Shown one piece after another: positions 1 to 10,076 of a DNA stretch of 64,000 nt. The stretch's first letter is position 1, and every line of letters begins with the position of its first letter. Made by a program: the position numbers and the translations under genes. The notes beneath the pieces are model-generated. The model ran no database searches. It had not been told where the DNA came from and worked only from the letters and a program-made list of their open reading frames with translations. Location: NCBI GenBank assembly GCA_025738555.1, contig JAOVFP010000024.1, forward strand, positions 682,001 through 746,000. Reading direction: 5' to 3'. Source of the stretch: Cyathus striatus (taxonomy: Eukaryota > Basidiomycota > Agaricomycetes > Agaricales > Nidulariaceae).

Positions 1-153
1 CTTCAATCTTCTCTCAGCAGCCTCGGCGGCTGCTGCTCGAGGATCTGGACGAGAGGTAGCGGGATTTGGCCTGGAATCCCCGCTATTCTGTGCGGAGCCT
101 AATACAGTATGGCCTCCACTGTGCGCCGAAGACTTTGAGCAAAGAGAACCCAT
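1..153 (-). CDS. Small N-myristoylated protein with a VIM (p97/Cdc48-binding) motif, partial
   Basis: This is the N-terminal 51 codons of a minus-strand gene that runs off the left edge. The protein starts MGSLCSKSS, a good N-myristoylation signal (Gly2) with Cys5 as a possible palmitoylation site, so it is probably membrane tethered. Residues 39-49 read RAAAAEAAERR, which fits the VCP-interacting motif R-x5-A-A-x2-R of SVIP-type p97/Cdc48 cofactors. Small myristoylated proteins with a VIM act in ER-associated degradation or vacuole/lysosome trafficking; assignment to that group is inferred from these two motifs only. The first residues are Gly/Ser-rich. The missing 3' end prevents a firm family call. 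Confidence 0.6.
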   Translation of the reverse strand, partial: MGSLCSKSSAHSGGHTVLGSAQNSGDSRPNPATSRPDPRAAAAEAAERRLK

Positions 154-385
154 GAGCGTCAGAAACAACACGTCGGCAAGCTGAATTCTCTTCAGATAAG
201 TCACGGTTATCATACATACAGTTCTAATTCCGCAGTCAGTTCAATGGCGCCAATATCAATTCAATGACTATTCAATATTCAATGCCAATAAAAGTTCATT
301 CCATTAAGTATATCTTAAATAAGTACTAGCAACTTGCCCTCCAATATAAAATATATACTAGGTCGCGAAAGGCAGTCAACTGTAC

Positions 386-1157
386 TTAACGACAAGTATT
401 TTCGACTGCGATATATTCTTCCATAAGCATATCACGGTCAGCGCTCCTGCCGAAACGTGAAATGCCAAGTTCTGCAGGTTCTCGGCGAGGTATCCATGCC
501 TGTGAGTTGGGGTCAGCAGTTGAAGTCGAATTACTATTTTGAACCATTCATACTTGCCACCAGTTCCTACCAGTGTTCCAGGGCATCTCAGATCCCAGAC
601 CTGCTTTCAGTATTCGAATTCTGACACCAGCACAGAGAAGTAGTCCAACGACTGTCAGCAGAAACAAAGTGACGATAAGTTGGTCCCTCGGCGAGTCTCT
701 CTCTGTCATATCATAATTACATTTCGCGGACAGAAGACAACAAAACACGCACGAAAACAGCGCGCCTCCACATCCCCTTCCTTCCCTGTGGCAGTATCTG
801 GGTTGGTATCACCGAGGGATGCGCCGGCGCATATAGGTAAATTTTGGTTGAGACACCACTGTTTAGTACAAGACAGACATGGTTGTGAGGGATTGTCTGG
901 ATTATCCAAGTGTAGTATAGAGTAATTGGATTGGAAACATATACCTAAGAAGATAAAGGCAGTGTTGTAAATGTAAAGGAAGGGAGACATACATTTACAG
1001 AAGTTGGTAGCTTCCCACTTGTTCAAACTAGCATTGGCTGAAGTCTGATGAGATTTAGAACAACGAGAAGCAGATTAAAGGACCAGCCACTGACAGAGAG
1101 GATCGATAGCAAAGCAAGCAGCAAGGGAAGCGACAGATAGGACAGAGTGAGCAACAT
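386..1157 (-). CDS. Small secretory-pathway membrane protein with conserved cysteines, function unknown
   Basis: Spliced model: complement(join(386..499,554..702,753..944,993..1037,1091..1157)), 188 aa, with four GT-AG introns of 48-54 nt whose phases all agree. Exon 1 codes for a Leu-rich signal peptide after MLLTLSYLSL. The lumenal part has FCKCICF and CLSCTKQWCLNQNLPIC, followed by GKEGDVEARCFQRDSPRDQ and one transmembrane segment (LIVTLFLLTVVGLLL). The tail GRNWWQAWIPRR is basic and probably cytosolic. I believe this architecture recurs in fungal proteins, but I know no assigned function. It is divergent from ARP1, with 170 bp between start codons. The start was chosen because it gives the signal peptide and the correct splice phase. 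Confidence 0.72.
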
Positions 1158-1327
1158 TTTGAATATTGAATGCTGAACGTTGCAACGTTGAACGTTCAGG
1201 AGCGGTCAAGTAGATGTTGTGAAATAGTCACACTGGTAGTATACTATTACCGGATTTGGTCGCTGCCATCCTCCCTTTCGTTTTCTCCCCGTCTTCATTC
1301 CTCTTCATCGCCTCTCCGTCTCTGACT
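1158..1327. promoter_or_regulatory. Shared divergent promoter region with a 14-bp palindrome
   Basis: Only 170 bp separate the start codons of the cysteine-motif membrane protein (-) and ARP1 (+), so the two genes must share promoter sequence. It contains the perfect palindrome AACGTTGCAACGTT (1176-1189) and a second AACGTT copy just after it. A pyrimidine-rich tract (about 1260-1320) lies before ARP1. No TATA box is obvious. Confidence 0.5.
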
Positions 1328-2892
1328 ATGTCTGCAGAGTACGACGACGTACTAACGAACCAGCCAGTTGTCATAGACAATGTACGCATTTATTCCTGTC
1401 GTCGCCTCTCCGTCTCAGTGTCTGCTTAGGGCTCTGGAACAATTAAAGCTGGATTTGCTGGTCAAGATCATCCAAAATGCTTCTTCCCTTCTTTGTTAGT
1501 CTCATAAAACATATGTTTCTCCCCTCTCCCTATTAACAGACCCGTTCCCCCCCCCTCTCTCTTTCTCAGTGTTGGCCGCCCTAAACACGTTCGCGTCATG
1601 GCAGGTGCACTCGAGGGCGATGTCTTCATTGGTCGACGCGCCCAAGAATTCAGAGGACTACTCAAAATCAAGTATCCAATGGAACACGGCATTGTAACGG
1701 ATTGGGATGACATGGAACGAATATGGAGTTGGGTGTATGCTGAGGAGCTCGGTACTCTGAGTGAGGAGGTGTGTCGTATTCCATTTGTCCGTGTCTCTAC
1801 TTCTCATGTCCTAACAGCATCCGGTGCTACTTACTGAAGCTCCTTTAAATCCACGAAGCAATAGGGATGTTGCTGCACAAATCTTCTTTGATACCTTCAA
1901 CGTACCTGCTTTGTTCACGTCAGTGCAAGCGGTGCTATCTCTGTGCGTACCCTCGCTATGCTTTATTTTTCAGGTAATCAAACCCATCATCTAGCTACTC
2001 TTCAGGACGTACAACTGGAATCGTACTAGACTCAGGGGATGGTGTTACACATGCAGTTCCTGTATTTGAGGGTTTTTCAATGCCACACGCGATACGACGC
2101 GTAGATATTGCTGGAAGGTAACACTGCCTGACTCTCAATTATCTAATGTTATTGAGAAAGGATTTTAGAGACGTTACAGATCATCTACAGCTCCTATTGA
2201 GGAAGTCGGGTCATCATTTACATACAAGTGCAGAACGTGAAGTTGTGCGCACTATTAAAGAGAAATGCTGCTATGTCGCAATGAATCCCATAAAAGAAGA
2301 GAAAGAAACATTGGGTCGTACTGAAGAGTTTCGATTGCCAGATGGAAACGTCGTACAGGTGCTAATCCGATTTCTCATATGACGTGAATTTTATCGATCT
2401 TACCTTCCTGGACGCAGTTGGGACCTGAACGTTATAGGGCGCCAGAAATTCTCTTCAATCCTGAAATAATAGGTCAGGAGTACGCGGGAGTTCACCAAGT
2501 AGTTGTTGATTCTATTACCCGGGTGGATTTGGACCTCCGGAAAAGCCTATTTTCCAACATTGTCCTCAGCGGCGGTAGTACATTATGCAAAGGTAAGCCC
2601 AATTGTTATACTTGTAGATTGTATACTAAAATCCTTTGAGGCTTTGGCGATCGGCTGCTTAATGAAGTCAAGAAACTTGCATTAAAAGATGTAAAAATCA
2701 AAATTTATGCCCCTCCCGAACGGAAATACTCAACCTGGATTGGAGGATCCATTTTGGCAGGTTTAAATACATTCAAGAAGGTGCGTCGGCATAGGAATCT
2801 GCTATATATCATCTAATATCATATAGATGTGGGTGTCCGCTGAAGAATATCAAGAGGATCCTGATATCATACACAAGAAGTGCGGTTTTTAG
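1328..2892 (+). CDS. ARP1: Actin-related protein 1 (centractin, dynactin filament)
   Basis: ARP1 forms the short filament of dynactin, which links dynein to cargo. Exons begin 1328..1381, 1430..1494, 1570..1768 and from 1818, with later introns after [22 protein letters not shown] and LNTFKK. Actin-fold landmarks are all present: [17 protein letters not shown] (phosphate loop 1), the ARP1-type [40 protein letters not shown] (phosphate loop 2), [15 protein letters not shown] and a KCGF end. Length fits ARP1 (about 380 aa). Oddity: near 1935-1955, between VQAVLS and LYFSGRTTG, about 20 bp shift the frame and I found no canonical intron to remove them. The gene is either disrupted or contains a sequence error there. 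Confidence 0.85.
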
Positions 2893-3119
2893 ATGTTTTT
2901 TTGTTACGTAGCTAGTATTTGATACCCCGTGTTGCATGTATATGCTGACATCGCTATCCTTCGCTTGGAAGGATGCCACTACCTTACAGTCTATATCTCA
3001 AGGAATTTTAATTGGATGAGCATACATGTTGACCTCGGCATATGCATTAACTTCATAGAGAAAAAATACAGATGGGGCATAGTAAAATCGAAAAAAATAG
3101 ACGAAGAGTCTCCCGACCA

Positions 3120-3801
3120 TTACTTTCCCTTCTTCTGGGGCTCGGCAGCCTTGGATTTTTTGGTACCACGGACCTACAAAATATGTTAGAGCAGAATTGA
3201 GGGATAAATAGCCAGCTTTTAGTACCTTCTTCGAGCGGTTCTTGCGCTCTTTCCGAAGTTTACGAGAAGGCTTCTCAACCTTAGAAGCAAGCCCAGACTA
3301 GATAATGGAAATGAATATGGTGAAATTTGTATAGAACATTGAAACGTACCCGGACCAACCGATATCTAGGCTCGAACTTTTTCTGTGATGCCTCATCATC
3401 ATAGATGAGAGCAAAGCCAGTGCTTCGACCACCACCGAATTGGGTCTTAATACCAAATGTCACAACCCGACCTTTATCCGTCTTATAAAGAGTAGCAAGC
3501 TTCTCCGACAGCTCAGCCTTGGAGACATTAGCGCGCGAAGGATGGAGAATATCGACCACGAATTGACGACGAGCGAGAAGTCGATTGGTAATGAATTTGC
3601 GTGTGCGCAAGGTAATGGGGGCTGAGTTGTCGGCCTATATAACAGGTAGGTTAGCAGACTTGTTCATAACCATTCACACCTATCCCCCTCATTCAAGCCA
3701 CTCAAATCTCTGTTTTAACGCTCCGTCCTACTTCCATGCATATTCTCGCTTACACCCCACCAGAATCGATTTGAAGAACGTATACGAAGTATACTCACCA
3801 T
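3120..3801 (-). CDS. RPS24: 40S ribosomal protein eS24
   Basis: Model: complement(join(3120..3173,3226..3297,3350..3634,3799..3801)), 137 aa. It matches eS24 throughout: [36 protein letters not shown], then [20 protein letters not shown] and [18 protein letters not shown], with the Lys-rich tail expected of eS24. The protein sits on the body of the small subunit. The ATG stands alone in a 3-nt first exon followed by GTGAGT and a 164-nt intron, the longest in this gene, as is common in fungal ribosomal protein genes. A further 5'-UTR intron (about 3821-3879) is suggested by splice signals on the minus strand. It is convergent with ARP1. Confidence 0.93.
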
Positions 3802-5440
3802 TTTTGCCGCCTGGTCCGATACTGTAATTGATCAAGTTAGTAATGCGAAGGACGACGAACAGCATAACGACCAGTATACCTTATTCTTGAGGTCGTCGAG
3901 GCCGGTGCCGATAAATTCTGTTTCGCTAGTGGCTGAGGAGATGTGGCTGTTCAAAACTGCATAGTAGAACGGACATTCCCGTATTACGTAATGATATTGC
4001 TTAGACTCAATGTTGCAACTATGTCACGTTGTTATATTCAGCTTGGGCTACTTACATAAGAAATAGGCATCAGGTATTCATATATATTCATATTACCTTG
4101 CTTGTATGGATCTCCTCTTTAACCAGCCGTCACTCATTTCTACTCGGGCTTTGACTGGTGTTGTCTTGTGCGCGGGACCACATGTGCTCTTTCTTGGGGT
4201 TCGGGCTTTCTGACCTTAAGGTGAGTATCTTCTTCTCTTGTTCATACTTTCCCTTCACTCACACTATCCTTCCCTCCGTTCACATCCTCCGAGGTCCCAG
4301 TCATGCCTACATACTTTCCCTTCACTCGCACCATCTCTCTTTGCTCACGCTATTCCCTCCCTCCATTCACGTCCTTCGAGGTTCCAGTCTCGCTTGTGTC
4401 ATGCGTGTACATACTTTCCAGCTGTGCCGGATGCTAGGTCACTCTGCTTACATAGTCATTTCCCAAGTTGTATCCCCATCCACTGCAATAATCATCGGTC
4501 TGGCCCATGTATCTGCCAATTTAGGTCGTCTGTTGTGTTATATAGGCTATGTGTGCACACGCTGGTTTGTTTTAGTCTGCTTTTCTCAGTTCAACTTCGT
4601 AATTTATGATTCATCTGCTGCATCTACTGGCTACTTCTCAAAGTTTTATCTCAACCAGTTATCTGCCTTGATATCTGACCACTCTCAACCATCTATGTCC
4701 ACTCTCAACCATTTATCTGCCTCAACACCTGTCCCATCTTGACCCTCACTTTGCCCAGATACCTTGGGCTTTGGCCCTTTTGCCCGTGTGTGCGAGCTCA
4801 GAGCTGCACATACCTCCGCCATCACTGTATTCTATGCATTCATATCTTTGCCCTGTAACTACAGGGCTGTATGACAATAGTTAATGAATAATTTACTTTT
4901 AATCAATACTAGCTTGAATGGCTCTCTACCTCTCTTCCGAGTCCCCTCTGTACATTGTCTTTCGTACTCATTTGCTTTCCATCCACACAATATTTCCGTC
5001 TGTGTTAAAATTCAATAAATTAGATCAGTTGGTAGACCCCTTTTAGAGAAGACATCACCATACTTACTGCTAACTAAACTATTTCTCCCTTGCACTGCAT
5101 ATTAATAATTCACTACTTTGATTCTGTACATCCTTTATTTTATACATCTCACATTTTCATGGCTCCTTTCTTTTTATTTGTGACAAGCAAGGTTCGCGCC
5201 GACACAGTCAGCTATTCCCAGTCTCAATATTCAAACAAAAAGCAAGGTTGAAATGTTGAAGCAAAGCAAATGCTGGTAAATGGCGTTGGGATTCCCATGG
5301 TGCCTGCTTACATTAGCAATATTCTGTGACACACGCGTCATATTAGCATACGAAGTTCTGAAGTCAAGTAAGATGATCAACTATCGTTTACTTCGTTGCA
5401 TCACATTATTTTCCCTGCTTTAGATGCACACAGTATTCTC
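3802..5440. other. Intergenic, pyrimidine-rich, no gene seen
   Basis: This stretch separates the divergent eS24 and DUF4870-like genes. It holds the eS24 promoter and probable 5'-UTR exon, then a long CT-rich tract (about 4200-4760) with imperfect repeats. Open frames there are low-complexity (Ser, His, Leu, Phe) and have no recognisable domain. It may be a decayed repeat, but no clear LTR ends or target duplications were found. Confidence 0.5.
4243..4440. repeat. Imperfect CT-rich tandem repeat
   Basis: The phrase CATACTTTCC recurs at 4243, 4310 and 4410. Between copies the block CCTCC(G/A)TTCAC(A/G)TCCT(C/T)CGAGGT(C/T)CCAGTC is repeated, and the second unit carries an extra segment of about 30 bp. 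Copies are about 80-90% alike by eye. Confidence 0.6.
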
Positions 5441-6211
5441 ATGAGCTCCTCGAATTTTGCTTCATTTGCTCCATATGTAAGCCTTTCGTTATTCCTCCAT
5501 CGTCACTTTCATTGACTCTTATTGTCACGGCCAGGCTCCCCCTCCCGATGAACCGGTGAATACATCAACCAAGCCAAGTGCAAATTCTAGGATATCCTCT
5601 CGCTATGACACAAATGTATCATACCAGTCTGGTGGTATTCCTTCATTTGGAACATCGCTATCTGGAGGAACAGAAACAGTTGAGCATATCGAAACCCTGC
5701 AGAGTCCATGGACAACTCGTTATGGAATGAGGGTTGATATATTGGCTGCGTTGGCCTATCTTTTTGGACCAATTTCTGGTCAGCTTATGGTAAAGCACTA
5801 CTTGAATGAGTTCTAACAGATTCCTCAGCTCTTTTACTGCTTATATTGGAGACAGAGAATGATTATGTCCGCTTTCACTGTGAGATGTTCACAACGTTTC
5901 TAAATTATACTCTTTTAACATGCTTCCTTCCAGCTTATCAGTCTGCTCTTCTGACTGCGCCCGTGATGATGTTAAGAATATTATCATCTATAACGCATGC
6001 ACCATCGTGGATTCAAAGTTTGCTTACCTTTTGCTTGATTTGCTCTCAGATTTCAATGGCGTAAGTTCTTGCGAACATTGGTATTTAGCGATGCCGGACT
6101 GACCGCTCATGAAGATGCAAATCTTTCTATGATGGTTCTCAAAGTCAGTTATCTATGTTTCATTTACCCTTCATCGGACCTATAGCAACGGAGTGGTTAT
6201 TAGAAGAATAA
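5441..6211 (+). CDS. DUF4870/UPF0132-type polytopic membrane protein
   Basis: Exons 5441..5476, 5535..5778 and 5829 onward splice with matching phase. After a Ser-rich N-terminus, the core reads GMRVDILAALAYLFGPIS, then LLLLILETENDYVRFHSYQS (intron after FH) and ALLTAPVMMLRIL, and the C-terminus PFIGPIATEWLLEE ends at a stop. These are the hallmarks of the small three- or four-helix DUF4870/UPF0132 family (Tic20-like fold); its role is unknown. The frame between the QISMA helix (about 6060) and FHLPFIG (about 6160) could not be resolved: the last one or two exon boundaries are uncertain. Confidence 0.7.
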
Positions 6212-6638
6212 CCGTGGACGCTGCCTTCCGTATGCGCTGTTGTAATTTATTCATTTTTATAGTATAATACATACCTTCTTGGATGTCCTAGATTGGGATA
6301 CTGCTGTTGCTTCAGTGCATATGAAAATCAAACTGCTGCATATTCCTCATCAAGACATCATATATACGACACTTCCTTCCGTTCGGCGCGCTCTAAAGGC
6401 TTCCGATACTAGCAATTTAGGTCAAAGAATTAGATATAAAGTAATCACAAGTGAACTATGTAGGGCAGATAAGGCACAAAGCTGAAGTTAAAAGTAGTAA
6501 GATCTTAGAAAAACTGTTCATCGACGAATAATCGGCGGTGTTGACATTGTCCTTGCTAAATAAAAACAACAGAAACTAAGTAACACATAAAAAAAACGAT
6601 TGGAGCGAGAAGCAGGAAAGTACTGCGCATCGAAGCTT
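6212..6638. other. Short intergenic gap, nothing recognised
   Basis: This is the AT-rich 3' flank between convergent genes. A 68-codon plus-strand frame (6279-6485) has no domain or splice context and is not called. Confidence 0.5.
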
Positions 6639-7407
6639 TTACAACTCGATGCAAGACTTGCCGTCCAAACTAAGCACGAAACCACCTGCGCAGGAGTAAA
6701 CTATACAATAAATAAGAGTAAGCATGGTCAGTTATATTACAAAAAACGAACGAGACGTACCAATGCAGCTACCTCTTTCGCATCCGACATTCCAAGCACC
6801 AGGAATGGTTGTGCAGTCCTGGCCTTTCTCTAGAGAAGTGCAGCCACCGCACGATTCGAGTTCACTGTCAGTGTCAAGACACTCATAGTCGCCAGTAGTA
6901 AGGCCTTTGATTGGGCAAGCATCTAGTCCAGTCGGGCAAAGACTGACGGCCCGGGATTTAAATTCACGCTTGCGATAACCGCCTTTGCCATGTCCGTTGT
7001 CAGGGGTCTGGGATGGAGTAGAATAGGTCGTCGTCGAAGGGGCCGGTAAACATTTACGCATGCCCGAACGCCAGGACCAGTTTGAGCGGCACTGTGGTTC
7101 AGGAGCATTTGAGGGAGGTTCGTTGCGAGGAACGCAGCAGCCTTGTTGTTCACCCCAGTAGTAACTGGTAGGTGGGCAGTCGCTTCCCTTCGGCGGGGTA
7201 GGAGCGGTAGGAGGGCCGCCTTTAGGCAGACAGCACTCCTTATCAGACCACCTAAATAATACGTTTAAAACCAATTCCAACATTGCGACATGACAGGACA
7301 AACCAAAATTCATTTTGGTTGCAAGAGTTGGAGGAACCCTTGGTATAAGTTGCGGCCGCAAAGGGTAGCAGGGCGGAGAGGATAACAACGGTTGTGCTAA
7401 AGCGCAT
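6639..7407 (-). CDS. priA-like cysteine-rich secreted protein
   Basis: Model: complement(join(6639..6700,6761..7251,7304..7407)), 218 aa, introns 60 and 52 nt. A signal peptide (MRFSTTVVILSALLPFAAA) is followed by a Cys/Pro-rich half (FWWSDKECCLPKGG, CPPTSYYWGEQQGCC) and a C-terminal half with LCPTGLDACPIKGLTTGDYE, ELESCGGCTS, GAWNVGCERGSC and SLDGKSCIEL. The spacing of cysteines matches the priA protein first described from Lentinula edodes, where it is expressed during primordium formation, and its many basidiomycete homologues. Probably extracellular or wall-associated; the biochemical activity is unknown. A TYTKGSSNSCNQNEFW segment links the signal peptide to the repeat region. Confidence 0.9.
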
Positions 7408-8665
7408 GTTGGGGCAATAGGATGTATAAAGGAGTGGGTGGGTTAAAGAGCGACAGACAACGAGTGGACCGCGTCGAGTAGGGGAGAAGGGGGAGGGGAC
7501 GTGACGTTAAGAAAAAGAACTGGGCGACAACATGAAGCACAAAAGGCTTTTTATATTTCCCGAAGGAAAGGCGTCCGGATAGGTGAGGCTTGGGAAATTT
7601 TAAAAAGAGAAGATGGAAAATCAGAGAAACCTGATTGAAACATTGTGGACAGATCGGGGTGTGATGGCATTATCACTTCCGGTTTGTTTCAACCATACGA
7701 ATTACTGGAGATAGTAGTTAGGCTCAAGATAGTAGTGTGCAACTGGGTTTGGAGATGCTACGAGATTAGGGGCTGGTATGAAATGGGGGATGCGTTGAGG
7801 AGTGCAAGCCAAGAGGACGACTAGGCTAGACGACGCAAGGACCTTGTGACGCATGTGATCTGGATTCGGCTTTTATCTCCATTTATTTGTTCTCGACGAC
7901 ATGGGTATAATCCCGTTGTCAAGTTATCTGAAGCCTTGTATTCACCCCGTTGTGGTCCCTTGCATTTGTTGACCGGGACCGATTACCCCTGCCATACGAC
8001 AGTTTCTGACACCACCAAGTCGTGGCTGAGCCTGACTTTACCCCACTTTCCAGTTACGTTACGTGTCTGTTTACTTCAGACTTATTGAAGTACTTATGTA
8101 CCTTGGAGACTTACTAAAAATGGTAGGAGGCTATTTCGGGTGCCATGACGTGGCGTACCCCTGCGTAAACCCAAAGTCATCAAAATACTACTGAATGATA
8201 CCTCTGTGAGACGCGTTACGGATTTAAGCATGGGGCTCTGGCTCCCAAGTAGACAGGTGGAGGTAACCTATTACTCTGTGATGTACTTGACAAATGCTTG
8301 ACAGTCTGACGCTCAAATCAAGATAAAATATGTATGAGATCTCAACGTTCAACATCAACGTCAACCTTCAATCAAACATTCGGTTAACATTCATATTCGT
8401 ATTCAATCACAAGTGACAATATCAGATTTCGATGGTGCTGTGTCGTCCGACGTACTGAACTTTGACTGGACTAGAGGTAAGTAAGTTGGAACTTGAAGAC
8501 TTTAGATCCGAGTATCACCGTCCGTACGTCATAGTCGTTACTAAGTGTGATATGTAATCGCTGAGCAAAATAACCAATTGAGAGACGATTAGATTTACTA
8601 TTACAAACTGGTCAGAAACGACTTTGCTTCAAGTAAATTCCTCCCCCCACAATCATATCTACACG
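7408..8665. other. Intergenic region between divergent genes
   Basis: This contains the promoters of the priA-like gene and the epimerase. Small frames (for example 7846-8088) have no domain. Around 8340-8410 there is a run of TTCAA/AACGTTCAA-like direct repeats. A GGTAAGTAAG splice-donor-like site near 8477 hints at a 5'-UTR intron of the epimerase. Confidence 0.45.
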
Positions 8666-9776
8666 ATGCCAGTGTTGCAAGAGAAAGACAGAGTGACCCT
8701 GCAACATACAGCAGTGAGCAACCACTGATACTTGGCATCATCTAATCCATACATGTGTCTCTGTTAGGGTGCAAGTGCTGATATACTACTCTACGGTGCA
8801 ACCGTGATTTCGTGGAAAAGCTCTAGTAATGTCGACAAAGGTCCAGAGGAAAGGCTCTTCGTGTCATCGAAAGCGGCCATTGATGGATCCAAACCCGTGC
8901 GAGGAGGCATTCCGGTGGTCTTCCCTTGCTTCGGGGCCCCGACACACCCTGATCACTCCAAACTATCCCAGCATGGCTTTGCTAGGAGCGAAGTTTGGGT
9001 CTTGGATAGTGTGGTAATGGATAACGAAGCCGGTGTTTCAGTGAGACTAGGTGAATCGCGGTCAGGTCGTCATCAGCTAAAATGCATACTTATAAAGTGT
9101 TTGCAGTCCTTGAGCCAACCCCTAGAATAACATCTGTTTTCTCCAAAGCATTTCGCCTCGCATACGTCGTAACTTTGGCAGAGCACCAACTTAGTACTGA
9201 TCTTCATGTCGAAAACACATCTGGGACGGATGACCTCGAGTTCCAGGCACTTCTGCATAATTACATCCGTGCTCCGTCGAACGATGTCAGAATCAGCTCT
9301 CTCAAAGGAATTAAGTACTACGACAAGACTGAAAAAACTGACGAGCTCCGTTCAACCCCTAAGGCGGAGACTCGCACCTTCGTGGGTGTACAGAGTTTCA
9401 CTGATTTTGTATATGAAGATGCTCCTGGCAAATACGAAATCACCTGGCCCACTGGTGCGATCAGTCTCAGAGCAGTCCACTTCAAAGACGTTGTTGTATG
9501 GAATCCTCAAGAAGAGGGTCGAAAAATCGCTGATATGGAAGAAGGTGGATGGTAAGTGACAAGGAACATAATGACGAGATTCCAATAAAAATGCCATAGG
9601 GAGAAATATGTTTGCGTGGAGCCCGGTTTCGTGAGAGGTTTTGTTAAGTTAGAACCTGGAAAGAAATGGGTCGGGCAGCAAGTATTATCCACCATTCTTG
9701 ATGGTAAGGTAAGTTTTAAAAATGGCCTAAATATAGTATGCGGCCAAAAGATACTGACGAATTCCTTCAGATGTAA
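8666..9776 (+). CDS. Glucose-6-phosphate 1-epimerase
   Basis: Model: join(8666..8713,8768..9050,9107..9551,9600..9708,9771..9776), 296 aa, all phases consistent. It belongs to the aldose-1-epimerase superfamily, YMR099C branch, which interconverts alpha and beta hexose-6-phosphates in the cytosol. Seen: GASADILLYGATVISWKS, the substrate-binding PVRGGIPVVFPCFG, the catalytic-His block QHGFARSEVW, VWNP, and the catalytic-Glu block KYVCVEPGFV near the end. The length fits the family. The last exon is only ATG-TAA; if the final intron is retained the tail is longer, so the exact C-terminus is less certain. Confidence 0.92.
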
Positions 9777-10076
9777 ATACATAATAATTAGAAAACTGCA
9801 TGTATTCCATTTTGACATGTAGCCGTTCAAATGGTTGAAATGGTCTTATATTCATTGTTAAACGCTCAAGCGCTCACCAGCACTTAAGGCCTGGTCAACG
9901 CTGTTGGGAAATAAATGTAAACAATTGAGGCTCAGCGATCAAAGTCGTGTTCACGGCGTAACCACGCCGCACGGTTACAGTTTAAGTATCTACTTACTCA
10001 TCTTAGTGTCACTGCTGAGCGCCGGCGCTGAACTCTTCGAACTCGAGCACACATATACTGCCATTCAGTGCGAATT

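Noticed and set aside
4158..4742. A 194-codon plus-strand open frame
   Set aside because: It is low complexity, follows the CT-rich repeat, has no domain and no splice context.
6279..6485. A 68-codon plus-strand frame after the DUF4870-like gene
   Set aside because: No recognisable motif; it lies in the AT-rich 3' flank.
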